NCBI RefSeq assembly: GCF_910592395.1
Contig: NC_088313.1
Coordinates: forward strand, 8,930,501 to 8,994,500
Length of the DNA: 64,000 bases
From: Lineus longissimus
Taxonomy: Eukaryota > Nemertea > Pilidiophora > Heteronemertea > Lineidae
Reading direction: 5' to 3'
In this document: in pieces, positions 11,320-23,496 of the stretch
How the letters are laid out: each line of letters starts with the position of its first letter
Numbering within the stretch: the stretch's first letter is position 1
Notes under the pieces: model-generated
What the model saw: the letters and a program-made list of their open reading frames with translations, nothing else
Database searches by the model: none
What the model was told of the DNA's origin: nothing
Program-made: the position numbers and the translations under genes

Positions 11320-12352
11320 TGGCCAGGGCCATTGTGCTCACCTCATGTGGAGGAAAGATGGATAAAGAGCATGGTATTGTGTCATGTAGCGTTAGGTTTG
11401 ATGTAGGTCCAAGCAATTACAATTTCCCCAAAATGGCCAATTTACATAACATTCGACCTCTGTGACCTTGAAAAGTAGGTCAAATCAAAGAAGACCCGGG
11501 TGACACATTGAATGGTTGTTAGAATTAGATGTACCTATGATATAAAATTGGTGCCAATCGGGCAAGTGGTTACTAGGAATAATGGCATTTTGAAGAATTT
11601 AGGATTTGGCCCCCTCCCTGGAGGCCAAACGGCAAATCAGATCGCACCAAACTTCGGTACCTGAGATCACCTGACCAAGGGGTACATGTGTACCTAATTT
11701 TTGATCGATAGTCATTGCAGTTAAGAAACGTGCCATAGTTACGGCCTGACGGCGAATTTACGCCATTTGACCTTTGTGACCTTGACAAGAAGGTCAAATT
11801 AAAAACCTGTGTGACATATACTGTATGGTGGTTAGATGTACCCATGATATCAAATTGGTGGCAATCGGGCAAGAAGTTAAGGAATAATCACATTTTTAAG
11901 GTTTTTGGATTTTGCCCCCTGGTGGTCAAGTGGTGAATCATATTGGACCAAACTTCGGTCCCTGAGATCACCTGACTAATGGGTAAATGTGTACCAAATT
12001 TGGTATCAATAGTCTTTGCAGTTTAGAAACGTGCCATCGTTACATCCTAACGGCCAATTTACACCATTTGACCTCTGTGACCTTGAAAAGGAGGTCAAAT
12101 CAAAAACCCGGAGGATATATGATGCACATTTGCTAGAAGTACCTACCATATTTTTTTCAAAATTTCCCGACTACTATTAAGGGAGATATTGCATATTTTC
12201 ACTTTTAACGTTTGGCCCCCTGGTGGCCAAACCATGAAACGAATCGGACCGAAACTTCGTCTCCAAGGTGTCATTACATAAGGGTACATGTGTACCAAGT
12301 TTCAACTCAATAGCTCTAACAGTTACGAAACGTGCCCTGCTAACGGACGACG

Positions 12353-12426
<74 letters not shown>

Positions 12427-12482
12427 ACGACGGACGCCACGGTATGGGATAAGCTCACCTCTGCTAAGAGGTGAGCTAAAAA
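11320..12482 (+). mobile_element. HINE/pearl-like non-autonomous element, copy 1
   Basis: The element begins TGGCCAGGGCCATTGTGCTC and ends in a hairpin, AGCTCACCTC-tgctaa-GAGGTGAGCT, followed by AAAAA. It is almost identical to 28526-29704 and related to 39666-41313. Inside are about three diverged 300-bp direct repeats, each with CCCCCTGGTGGCCAA, AAACGTGCCAT and TTTGACCTCTGTGACCTTGA, then a (GAC)n tract just before the terminal hairpin. Tandem internal repeats plus a terminal stem-loop and no coding capacity match the HINE/pearl class linked to Helentrons; this assignment is inferred from structure only. Confidence 0.75.
12346..12434. repeat. (GAC)n microsatellite
   Basis: About 29 uninterrupted GAC/CGA units near the 3' end of HINE-like copy 1. 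Open frames here (poly-Arg, poly-Asp, poly-Ser) are artefacts. Confidence 0.95.
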
Positions 12483-12667
12483 TGGCAACTTGAAGGCCTT
12501 GGTCATAAATTTGGCTTAATAAGTGGTCATAAAACGTCATATGAAAGTCATAAATTGTTTGCTCTGTCAACTGAATATACCGTGTTAATTCCTGTGGGAA
12601 CCATGTTCAGTTTTTTAATAAACATTTTCATCTTTCGTATCTTATCTCTTTCAATTTATTCATATTG

Positions 12668-13505
12668 ACTACAATAATAATAATAATAATACGAGTCTTA
12701 TATAGCGCAGTATCCAACCATTAACTGGCCGCTCAAAGCGCTTGATAGGCCTCTTTAAAAAGCAAATGTTTCAGTTGTCCCTTGAAAGATAACAGAGAGC
12801 TGCAGTTCCTAACAGTTGAAGGAAGTTTGTTCCACAGCTGAGGGGCTCCAATTGAAAATGCTCTACCACCGACTGACATGACATTGGTCTTTGGGATAGA
12901 CAGAAGAACGGCCGATGAAGACCGCAGAGTTCGAGAAACGGTATGAACGGAGAGAAGTTCTGAAAGGTATTGGGGAGCAAGTTGGTGAAGACACTTGTAA
13001 GTAAGAAGGAGAACCTTGCACTTGATGCGCAGGAAGCCAATGTAGAGACCTGAGTACTGGGGAAATGGAAGATCGTTTCTTGGTCTTGGTAATTAGGCGT
13101 GCGGCAGAATTTTGTACCTTCTGTTGGGGTATAATTGTTGAATTGGGACAACCAAGGAAAAGGGAATTACAGAAATCCAGGCGAGATATTACAAGAGCCT
13201 GGACATATAACCTGGTGGTATTTGGAGTTAGATATTTTCTGATTTTCCCGATGTTACGAATGTGAAAATTGGTGGCCCGTACACAGGTGTTAATGTGTTC
13301 TTTGAAATTGAAATCACAGTCCAAGATCACACCCAAATCTCTTGCAGAAGAATATACATTTGCATCAATGATACGGATGGCGGGGAGATTAATAGTGCTG
13401 CTGAACCTGCGGGAACAGATTAGCAGAATCTCGGTCTTGTCGCCATTACAGCTAAGAAAGTTGTCGACCAACCAGAGATTTAAATCGTGGGCAATGATAC
13501 AACCC
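12668..13505 (-). pseudogene. 5'-truncated LINE reverse-transcriptase C-terminus
   Basis: Minus-strand coding matches the C-terminal region of the + strand LINE at 22211-23431 (shared CNGEKT-type, RNIGKIR-Y and SRLDFCNSL-LG blocks, then SLHWLP). A frameshift near SLHWLPA puts the last part out of register. The element ends at an (ATA)n tail (12668-12692), next to the same GCGCTATA-type 3' UTR seen at 23450. The left end of the ORF is lost at about 13505, where unrelated sequence starts. Confidence 0.88.
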
Positions 13506-14126
13506 TGAATTCCTGAATTCTCCTAGCCCTACACACCAGTCGCGAAGTGGCGACATTCAAACGCCTGTCTCATCTCATTCCGAATAGTAGAGTAGTAACT
13601 TCTAGACATCCATTTCTGGCACTGCGTCGGACTGTCGGTACCCACGCCAACTTGGAAATAATCGAACTTGAATATGGAATATATGGATGGATAATAGAAT
13701 TACGCCTCAAATCCCTGTGTTCAATTCGGCCAGATGCGCTAACACCCTGGCAGGGCGGTCTTCAAATTAGCTGACAAGTTAATTCTAGTTTAAAATCACC
13801 TCTGCTCTAGGGAAGCCATAAGAGGGGGTGGATCAACTTACCCTCTCGCTTGACTAACCCTCCTCTCCCCTACTTAATTACCATTGGTAGAATGTTTTGA
13901 AATATGATCCCGCTACAGTTTGAAAGTATGTATCTTTTGATATCAATCATCAATATCGATGTAAAGTTTTAGTTTTTGTAATTTTTATTGTTGCATCTTT
14001 TGATATCAATCAACCATATGGATGTAAAGTTTTAGTTTTTGTAATTTTTATTGTTGCCAAATAAAATACTTAAAAGATATTTGACAGTCTGTATACTTAT
14101 TTGATATCATCCCATGAATGTACAAT
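13506..14126. other. No gene; short tandem duplication
   Basis: No coding signal. At about 13928-14057 a 65-bp unit (ATCTTTTGATATCAATCA ... TTTTTATTGTTGC) is duplicated in tandem. Confidence 0.6.
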
Positions 14127-14475
14127 TTTACAGAAAAATCTGTAGGGTAAATTTACAGACAAGAAAATCTGGAGGGTAAATTTACAGACAAGTCCTGGCA
14201 GCTAGGTTTCATGAACTTTACTGTATTTTCACAGACATGGTTGTAAAAGTACAAAATCAGTGTAACATATTTTTACAGAATTATTTGTACTTTTACAAAT
14301 TAGTCATCCAATTTACAGATGGTCTGTACAATGAGATTACAGTATAACTGTTGTTTTATATCACAGATTTGATGTAATTTTACTAGTTCTGTGAAAATCC
14401 AGTAAAGTTCGTGAAACCCAGCTGCCAGGACTTTTCTGTAAATTTATCAGATATTTTTTTAACAGTGTGCGCGCG
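14127..14475. mobile_element. MITE-like palindromic element
   Basis: The left part AAGTCCTGGCAGCT near 14191 is the reverse complement, with few mismatches, of AGCTGCCAGGACTT near 14430, and the match extends inward through TTTCACAGA/TCTGTGAAAA and outward through TAAATTTACAGA. No coding capacity. The terminal CTGTTAAAAAAAT-type sequence and nearby TTAA suggest a Kolobok- or hAT-derived MITE, but I cannot fix the target duplication. Confidence 0.72.
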
Positions 14476-14761
14476 TACACTACGAAGCATTAATGAAATC
14501 AGATGTGGAGAAGGATGCAGGTGTTCTGTTTCTGTAAACTACAGAGCACCATAACCACTTTAAATAATGCAGATGAGGTGGTACATGAGGTGGTCCTTGC
14601 TGGTGCCTTCATTTTGATACGCACTGTATGAGACGAGACGGTTTTTGAGTTATTTAGAATGAAGACATGCCAATCGATTAACCGAATCGGGCTACCATCG
14701 CCATATTTGTTTTGGCTTGCAAGTGGCTGAGTCCAAGGAAAATGTGGAATCCGGGCTTTGA

Positions 14762-16480
14762 ATGGAGGATGCCATACCGAGAACCATGAATGATTTTCAT
14801 GACCAGCACGCGCCTGACTACTACATCAACGGCTACAACTACGACCAAATTTACTTGGTATCACCCCACATAGAAGAGGCTGCCTTGAAGGCCCCACAGG
14901 AAGACTCGTACTCCTCGGCATGGTGTCTGGCAGCAGCATCCTCTGTGTTGTTCCTTCCGATTTCGTTCGTCTATCCGGCCGTAAAAGGCGAGCAAGACAA
15001 GGTCGTCAGTATTCTCTCCCATGTTTTTCAACCAAGACAATTTCTCCCAGTCCCCAAGAGCTCGCGACTGAAGGCGCTGTACATAATGTGGACAAGTATG
15101 CAACCGAAAAATCCGCCGACTGTGGACAGCCAACCATTTTGTTCCCCTCCTACCTTGAGATAGAGCCCCTGCAAGACAACGCAGCACGTATACAGAAAGG
15201 ACCAAAGTTAAACCAGCCAGCCAGCCTCGCCACCGCCAGCCTGCCAGAAAGCCTCGCCATCACCAGCCTGCCAGCCAGCCACTCCACCGCCATCCAACCT
15301 CTCCACTGCCAGCCAGCCACGCCACCACCAGCCAGCCTCGCCACTGCCAGCCAGCCACTCCACCGCCAGCAAGCCAGCCAGTCTCGCTACCGCCAGCCAG
15401 CCAGCCACTCCACCACCAGAAAGCCTTGCCACCGCCAACCTGCCAGCCAGCTACTCCACCACCAGCCAGCCTCGCCACTGCCAGCCAGCCATTCCACCAC
15501 CAGAAAGCCTTGCCACCACCAGCCTGCAAGCCAGCCAGCCACTCCACCACCAGAAAGCCTTGCCACCACCAGCCAGCCATCCAGACAGCCTCACCACCAC
15601 TGCCAACCAGCCAACCAGCCTCGCCACAGCCAGCTACTCCACAGCCAGCCGTTCGGTCACCAGACAACGTGCCAAGTGATGATTTGCTCCTTGACCCCTT
15701 GAACGATCCATCCAGTGATGAGGCACAAGAGCCATCGATCGGTACGCCTATCAAAACATTCCAACAATGGGAGAAGATTTGGATATTATCAACGGAACTA
15801 CGCTCGCACGGAATCGCATTCCATGAGGCAAGAAGGAATTCGTTTACGTTACCTTCGAACGTAGTGCAGGCCATGGTAAAAAAGGAGACTTCGCCGATTA
15901 TTGTGGCACGTGAGATACCAAGAATATCTCGAGCAAAACGAGATATTTCGTCTGCATCGATGGAACAATGACTTTTATCGAAAAAAGAAAGGGGGTCTAC
16001 AGAAAGGTCCAGAAGAGAGCATTCGTGACGTTCGACCCGTAGCCAGCAGAGGCCAATATCGCAACGATGAAGCAGTACTACACGACTTCAAAGCGTGATT
16101 CCCAGTTAAAAAGACAAGTGACGTGGTTTGAGAAGATGCCAAATAATCTGACAGCCGGAAAACATTGCCGTTGCCGAGTTCAAGTGAAGTGGCAGAGTAC
16201 AAGATCTATTTGTGGTAATTCGACAAAAAATACAGACGCCTACAAGAGAGCCCAAGTTTTAACAAGGAAGAATATGCGCGACATCGTGAAACACCTTCAG
16301 CCGAACGACGCCTACACTGACATGATGGCCAGCGATTCGATGCCACGGAACTTGAAACAAGTTAAAAAAATATGAAATACAACGTCGATAAAGATTCTTC
16401 GCACCCAACCCGAAATCGAAACAATAACGCAGACGATCTACAATATACTGTACCTACTCAGTTATACCGACAGTCCATTA
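14762..16480 (+). pseudogene. Unidentified transposase-like gene remnant
   Basis: Coding sequence that jumps between frames. The first part (14762-15110) has DYYINGYNYDQIY, then SSVLFLPISFVYP and LYIMWTS, loosely resembling the N-terminal domain of vertnin-like and some transposon proteins. A long Pro/Ala/Ser-rich low-complexity tract follows (15206-15660). The third part (15660-15900) has an acidic patch and TFQQWEKIW. The last part (about 15890-16480), with two or more frame changes and stops, runs through MMASDSMPRNLKQVKKI to an A-run near 16366; beyond it another frame continues (KYNVDKDSS), as in the region just before the catalytic domain of MULE-type transposases. The catalytic domain is absent. 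Family assignment is tentative. Confidence 0.5.
15206..15660. repeat. CCAGCCAGCC-type minisatellite
   Basis: Irregular repeats of CCACCACCAGCCAGCCTCGC and variants (units of 16-30 bp), open in several frames on both strands. The plus frames give Pro/Ala/Ser/Thr-rich and the minus frames Gly/Trp-rich translations. Only the plus frame joined to flanking unique coding is plausible. Confidence 0.9.
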
Positions 16481-19113
16481 AATATTCGTAGATCAGCGGA
16501 CCGCCTTTTTCACCATGTGACTGTGGTAATGCTACTCACGTGGTACATATAAGCCCCGGCAACATTTTAATATTCATTTATCGGGGTCAGTTCAAATGCA
16601 ATGGAAATGTGATCTGACAAAAGTCTGTTCAATAGCCGTGTCGGCGGGTTTCATACCTCACGGATTGGCTTTACAAGGTGATATTCAGGTTGTTTGAAAT
16701 ACAGGGTGTCCCAACATTAAAGTTGCAATGCTCCTATTCATTTATCGGGGTTGGTCAAGTGCATTGGAAAAGTGATATGAATCTAGTTTCTAAGTCTCGT
16801 ATGGGGAGTCCAAGACCTTCTGTGAATGTTTTGATCTTGGCCGATCGCTGGTGCAACCAGTAGGTCTATAGTGACCCAAGCCCATGACTTAATGTGTGCA
16901 ATCATTACAAATGGCAGGTTTACTTCGGGCGTCTTATTCTGTAAAACAGAAATTAAAGTACATTGATGCATTCCGAATGCAGGACAGATCCGCGAGCAAA
17001 TTTGCAGCCTGATGTTAAAGAGGACAACTTTTCTATCCTGGTTGACCAATCAGGAGCGGATTCGGGACAACTTTGCATCAAGTAAAACGAAAGGCCAAGA
17101 AAGGAAAGTGAAGGATAGTGGAATTTGCGGCTTGATTTCAACACCTGATCATCAATTTTGTTTGCTCTCAAATTGTGCACAATCATTTGTATCTGTATGG
17201 TCAGTGACAATTCATGAACACTGTGGTCAACTACACATAGACGCTAGGCGTTTACCGCATAGATGAACTTCCGAAAGCAGATGCTATATTTGTCAAAGCA
17301 CATTTTGGTTGCCTTTGCTGCCCAAATCAATCAATTAACACCGGGGTCTCGATTTTTTTATACTGGGTAACCAATTCTTTATCTTGCGTGACATTCTTTA
17401 AGTCATTCTATCTTGTAATAAATTCTAAACGCGATGTAACCCTTGCGTTGAAAAAAAGTTCTGTCTTTGGAGAAATTGGGAACATTTCCAGCATTCAGTC
17501 CCAAAGGGAAGAATTCAGGTACAAATGAAACATTTTATTGTGGGAAATTGTGTGAAGTTTGAAGGTTTTGCTGAGATTTGAGGCAGAAAATGTAAATAAT
17601 CTTTAAAAGTCGGACACCCTAGACGCCATCAACTTTTGTCTAACTTCACTAACACAATGCACTCGATTCACTGCAAGTAAGCAAGTCAGAATTGCGTCAA
17701 TGCGGGTGAACGCCTGGCAAGTATCTGTACGTTGACCACAGTGATAAATCTTACACCAGTGTACATTTATATTGGCTCACTGTCTATAGTGACCATTAAA
17801 GTTGCATGGGTTTTTTAACCTCATTTTGCGATAACCTTGTTTGTCCATAAGGGCTGACCGATTCGGGCGCAATCGGCATCATTGGCTGTGTTTGGCATCA
17901 TAGGTGTGTCTCGTGAAGTGATTTTGGACAACAAACCATTGTATATATCTGTTTTTTTCGTTTTTCCATGTAATTTTGCCACGCCCCTTTTCCAGGGTGT
18001 TATTCATATTGATTCATTATGGTCATATGTACGTACATTCGTACAAGGGGACGAGCTTACTATGTTCCAACAAATCGAGTACATTCGCAAAATGTTGATT
18101 TTTTGGAAGCGTGTGAGTAGTGCAAATTGGCCACAAACAATTTATTCCATTTTATTCCATTTGATTCCATCGACAAATATTTAAAGAAAAGAACATATAT
18201 CGTGCCAGTTCGATAGTTTCAGGTTTTATTAGTAAGGTTTGATCCGGGGGTGTGATAATGACATGCTACATTAGCCGATAATCAACCTGGGATCGATGAA
18301 GTATTGCAGGTGTATGACTGTATGCAACTAAGCTTATGGTGAGCATTCGGAACGAGGTAATCACCGTAATTACCGTCATCCATTAATGTTTACATCGTTC
18401 ACTGCTTGCTTTCCGTACAAAATCAGTAAGTTTTCAGATGTCGAGGTGATGGAAATACTCATCGAAGTGTCAATTAGTTGTCTGTGAATCGCTGGCAGCA
18501 TTGGTATGACCTGGTTTGGGTGACACTGACTGACAGAGTTGCACTTGCAGCCTGATGCGGATGGCCGGTGAATTCTGAAGTCAACGTATACGTATAGGCC
18601 GGACATCCTAAACAGCGTCCACCAGCGTCCACCAGGTTTCAAAGTTATCAAAATTATATTTTCTTGACATAAATCAATAAAATAGGTTATTTAAAACATA
18701 TTTTGCAAGTTTTATTGCAATATATTGAAAAATAAGTGAATTATCTGTGCTAGAAGGCTGTAGGAAAAACCCGGAGGAAAGGCTGGCGGTATGTTTCTTC
18801 TGGATTAGGCCTACCCACAAGTATGTCTGTGAATAATTTAACAATCTGTAATGAAAAAGGTGAATTAACTGATGACGGCTCATCCAAGGCAACCAATTTG
18901 GCCCCAGGCTTTGGCCAGGCTTATTTGCCTTCTCTTCCCAACAGCGATGGATATGAAAACTCCCTGCACTCCTTCGTGTACGTGGTGAAGTCTTTTCAAT
19001 GTATTTCACTATTTTTAAACAAAGATTAGATTGCTTATGTAAACTCATTCTTATCATGTACATGTATTTTGCAATTAACGTAGCGAGAAGTCACCACTAT
19101 ATCAGATAAAACT
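16481..19113. other. No recognisable gene; partial direct repeat
   Basis: No domain is visible. A segment with ATTCATTTATCGGGGT near 16570 recurs near 16737 with the downstream TGCAnTGGAAAnGTGAT, a diverged direct repeat of about 165 bp. The short open frames here show no family motif. Confidence 0.5.
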
Positions 19114-19114
19114 T

Positions 19115-19427
19115 ACATCAATACGCCTGCATATTTCACTGGTAGAGTAACCTGGCCCAGTAGCACTGGCTCCACCATGTCCACTTGCACTGGAACGACT
19201 ACAACAATCGTTCGTGCCAACCAACAAAAAAATGTCCGAAAACGAAGACCATCTAATCCGCCGACATTTTTCTAACAAGCCGGCAGTTTCATAACCCTGG
19301 TATGCAAAAGTTATATGGCTCTTGAACGAACTCCCTAACGCCTCATTATCCACGTACTTCAAAATTGATGCGGAAAAAATTGCAGTACGCTTCTCATTCT
19401 CCGACACTCCCGCCATTTTGGTTTTTT
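19115..19427 (-). CDS. Possible first coding exon of a minus-strand gene
   Basis: On the minus strand an ATG in good context (AAAATGGCG, near 19417-19415) opens a frame of about 100 codons ending at a strong donor, GAT|GTAAGT, near 19115. The product starts MAGVSENEKRT and includes a Ser/Gly-rich stretch (SSASGHGGASATGPG). No domain is recognised. The start context and donor make a genuine 5' exon plausible, with the rest of the gene to the left. Confidence 0.35.
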
Positions 19428-19584
19428 TCTTCCATAACCTCGGCGGACTAATTCTACATCGCCCGCGGAATGCCGAAGACATTAGAAACCTGCACATCAA
19501 ACGTCGTCGGCTAACTGTACACCTTACGACTTTGCCTCCAGACGTAATATTATAGTAGGAGGAGTACACAGCTTCACACCACAA

Positions 19585-20581
19585 GTTTGTTGTGGCAATC
19601 TACATCATGTCTTTAGTGGCCGCATCAGGGACACCATGCTAAGTCACATAAAGTGTGTCGTGGAGGTGTGTCCGCCAGACTACCGCGTGATTAGTTGACC
19701 TAGTTGATATCTGTGTCAATTCGTTGTTTTTGCGACGACCAATAATGACGAATCATCAGCAAGAGTATTGACTTGTCGTAGTGGCCGGTAAGGGCGATGG
19801 GACGAGGCCTTATCACTAAGTCCGTAGTGTAACTAGTTGTAACAACCCTTCTTGGTTTATGCACATTTTGCAGTATTTATACCCTTAAAGAAGCAAATGC
19901 TTTCAACACATATAATCTGTGCCTCTTAATGATTCAGCGATATCTAGAAATCATCACTTGCGTGTTTCCAGGGAATGTGAAGATTTTTTTCATATTTTTG
20001 CATTTTTCTCCAAATATAGGGTTTAAAATGTGCCTTAGCCTGATTATACTTCTAAGCTCTTCAATTAGTACTCGCATTTTAGTCTGGTGGTCCGCCATCT
20101 TGGATTCAGTAAGTGAACCAATTGGTCCAGTCCCTGTACACATTGACAACATTAGAGCAATCATTTCTCACAGTGAGCCATTATCGCCGAAGGGCTTGTT
20201 ATGTTATTATTTTTAATTCATTGTGAGAGACATGCAATATTTCACTGAATAAGCTCTGCTTTAAAGGTCACACGAAAATCGTACAAACTTTTGTTAGAAG
20301 TCCGTCTATCCACTTGGTGGACATCCTTTCAACAAAATAGTGCGCCAACATCAGACATTGGCCCCAAGTATTGGTAAATTGGTCACATAATTTATTTTTA
20401 AGGACAACAATGACTTTGAAGAAATACCGGACATCATCCATCAGCCTAGACAAAGACATGGACGAAAGCCTAATCAAGTAACGTAAGTACAATACGTAAA
20501 CCTATTAGCCAATCTCAGCTGATCTGAAAATATGATCGATACCGAAATGTGACCAACGCCCTTGGCTCACCGATGGTATGA
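19585..20581. other. No recognisable gene
   Basis: AT-rich, no domain or repeat recognised. If the downstream LINE had a 5' UTR or ORF1 they would be here, but no ORF1 (PHD, esterase or zinc-knuckle motifs) is visible, so the LINE is probably 5'-truncated. Confidence 0.45.
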
Positions 20582-23431
20582 TGTACACTGATAAATGCAA
20601 GGTCTATCAGTAATAAGACTGAACGCATTAAACTCTACGTCAGGGACAATGATATTGATTGTCTGTTCATTACTGAAACTTGGATCAATGAGAATGACAC
20701 TGCTGCAGTGACTGCTATCACTGAGGAGGGTTACAACTTTTTCCATGTTCCTCGCCCAAATAGGCGTGGAGGTGGTGTCGGTGTAATGCATCGTACCTCA
20801 CTGAAATGCAAAGTCAAGTCCATCAGCTGGCCGAAAAGTTTTGAATGTCTCCGTGCAAGGATCATGTCTGATCATCAGAGTTTCTCATTCGTTCTTATCT
20901 ATAGACCTGAGAAAGGGCCACAGGCAGATTCCAATCGTTCTGCTTTCTTTGACGAGTTCTGCAGCCTACTCGACAACATATCTATCACCGCAACGAAGGA
21001 TAAGTTATATCTCTTAGGAGACTTTAACTTTCATCTCGATAATCCCAATCACCCTGACTCTAAGAGGCTACTTGAGATACTCGAACAGCGAAGTCTTCTT
21101 CAACACGTTAACAGTCCTACCAACGACAAAGGCCATGTGTTAGATCTCCTCATTTCGCGTATTGGGGACTCCTCTATTGCCGACATTGAAGTCACAGATC
21201 CTAGCATATCTGATCATTGTGCAGTTTCCTTTGTCCTACGTATGGTAAAGCCATCGGAACTGCAGAAGACTATTTGTTACCGTACGATTAAGGCGATCGA
21301 TGCTGATTCTTTTGCCTCTGACCTTACGAGGAGAGTGAAGGCTCTTGACCTCGCAAGTGATCTTGAGACTCTAACTGTGTGTTATGACAAGGTTCTCCGA
21401 AACACACTTGACCAACATGCTCCTGCGAAGTCCAAACGCGTTACAGTCCGTCCCAATGCACCTTGGTTCAGTGACGAGATTGTACAGGAAAGAAAGACTG
21501 AACGTAAACTTGAACGGAAATTTCGGCGCTCAAAACTTACAATTGATCGCCAGATTTGGAAACATCAAGCCAGACTTGTGGATTCAATGATTGAGACAGC
21601 CAAGGAGGACCATTTTGCTGTGCAGGCTGAGGAATCATCAACTGTTGACACTTTCAGAACAGTGAACTCTTTACTCTATGGCAAGAAGAACACTGTTTTG
21701 CCGAGTCATGAGTGCGCCAATGAACTTGCAGAAAGGTTCAGTGCATATTTTGCAAATAAGGTTCAACTGATTAGGGAGTCTTTCCCTGACCAGGACGGTG
21801 ATGAGCAAGTGCATGAACAGTATCTGTGCTCCTCCAAGCTTGATGAGTTTAAGCCTGTTACTTCCACTGAGTTTGTTAAACTCCTCGGTCAAATGAGAGC
21901 TACTAGCTGTTCACTTGACCCCATTCCAACACCTTTGCTGAAAAAGTGTACACCGGGTATAGTTGAGCTTATGATTGCAATCATCAACTCCTCTCTCAGT
22001 TGTGGTGTTGTCCCTGATAGTTTCAAGAGGGCTATTCTTAATCCACTTATTAAGAAACCATCATTGGATGCCGATGTACTTAAAAACTATCGCCCGGTGT
22101 CCAATCTATGCTTTCTCTCAAAGGTGCTTGAGAGGGTAGTTGCCAATCAATTATCAGTACACTTGGATAGCAACGATCTGCGTGAACCTTTTCAATGAGC
22201 CTATCGTCCTATGCACAGCGTTGAAACTGGGCTTACTCGTGTCCATAATGATGTCATTCGTGCGCTCGATGAAAAGAAATGTGTCCTCTTAGTACTTTTG
22301 GACATGAGCGCTGCTTTCGATACTGTGGATCATGTGAAGCTGATAAATCGCCTTGGTGCAATGGGAGTCTCAGGGGTGGCATTGAAATGGTTCACGTCCT
22401 ATCTTAGTGGCAGGTGTCAGGAGGTGTGCGTTGAGGGTAAACTTTCAAAGCCAAGTATGATCAAGTGTGGGGTACCTCAGGGTTCCATACTTGGTCCCCT
22501 GTTATTTTCCATCTATACTACACCTATCGGTGCTATCATCTTGGCACATAGCATTTCTTACCACTTTTATGCCGATGACAGTCAGTTATACCTGGTTTTC
22601 ACACTGCCTGAGCTCCGCCCCACATGTGACTTGATGTCAACCGGTGTTTTCGACCTCAACAAATGGTTGGTAAGAAACTTTCTCAAGTGTAATGGTGAAA
22701 AGACAGATCTATTGTTCATTGGTCCCAAGAAGCACATCGACGTGCTTAGGCTGCAATCAGTCCGCATCATTGACGCTGATGTGTATGCTTTTCTTTCAGC
22801 GAGAAACCTTGGTGTAGTTTTTGACAGTGATTTCACTTTCAAACAGCACATCAGTGCTTGTGTTAGGGCCTCATACTTTCATATCCGCAATATTGGAAAG
22901 ATCCGCAGATATCTATCGGTCATCACCACCAGGCTCTATATTCAAGCCCTCATCACTTCTAGACTTGACTTCTGCAATTCCCTTCTTCTTGGCTTGCCTA
23001 AATCTACTTTCCGTCCACTGCAGTTAGTGCAAAACAACGCGGCTCGTCTTATTACCAAGTCTCGAAAGAGGTCACATATTACCCCAGTCCGCAAGTCTCT
23101 ACATTGGCTCCCTGTTGAACAGCGTATCGCTTACAAGGTCCTCCTCCTTACTTTCAAATGTCTCCATGGTCTGGCCCCATCCTATCTCTCCGAGCTTATA
23201 TCAATCTACACACCTAACCGTCCCCTTCGCTCCTCAGCTGAAACTCTCCTTCAACCTCCCAGAGCAAAGGTGCAATCAATAGGAACTAGAGCTTTTTCTA
23301 TTGGTGTACCAAAAATGTGGAATAAACTTCCAGCAACTATCAGAAACATCCAAGACATTGTTCCTTTCAAACGTTCCTTGAAACATTTCCTCTTTTCTGA
23401 AGCCTTCATTAGCAGTGATGCAGCGCTTTGA
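20582..23431 (+). pseudogene. LINE ORF2: endonuclease plus reverse transcriptase
   Basis: N-terminal AP-type endonuclease motifs: INARSISNK, ITETW, RRGGGVGVM, LIYRP, LGDFNFHLD and SDHCAV. The reverse transcriptase has LNPLIKKP and NYRPVSNL, LDMSAAFDTVDH (first catalytic Asp), GVPQGSILGPLLF and YADDSQLY (the catalytic YADD). The C-terminal region has RLDFCNSLL and HWLPV, typical of CR1/L2/Rex LINEs. A single in-frame TGA at 22196-22198 (CAA TGA GCC TAT) breaks an otherwise continuous frame of about 950 codons. A stop at 20579-20581 precedes the first conserved residues, so the true start is lost or further 5'. It would nick target DNA and copy its RNA. One nonsense mutation suggests fairly recent activity. 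Confidence 0.92.
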
Positions 23432-23496
23432 GCGATCCTAATGGATCGGATACTGCGCTATACAAGACTCGTTATATATATATATATATATATATG
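20582..23496 (+). mobile_element. CR1/L2-group LINE, nearly full ORF2
   Basis: ORF2 runs in one frame from about 20582 to the stop at 23431, followed by a short 3' UTR and a (TA)n tail at 23472-23496. The 3' UTR with GCGCTnTACAAGACTCGTTA is shared in reverse with the minus-strand copy at 12.7 kb. No ORF1 is seen upstream. No target duplication could be fixed. Confidence 0.88.

Noticed and set aside
12177-12570. Poly-Arg, poly-Ser and poly-Asp open frames on both strands
   Set aside because: They are translations of the (GAC)n microsatellite in the HINE-like repeat; the same occurs at 29462-29717.
15150-15874. Minus-strand Gly/Trp-rich open frames
   Set aside because: Repeat-driven antisense of the CCAGCCAGCC minisatellite, with no domain; the plus strand carries the plausible coding.
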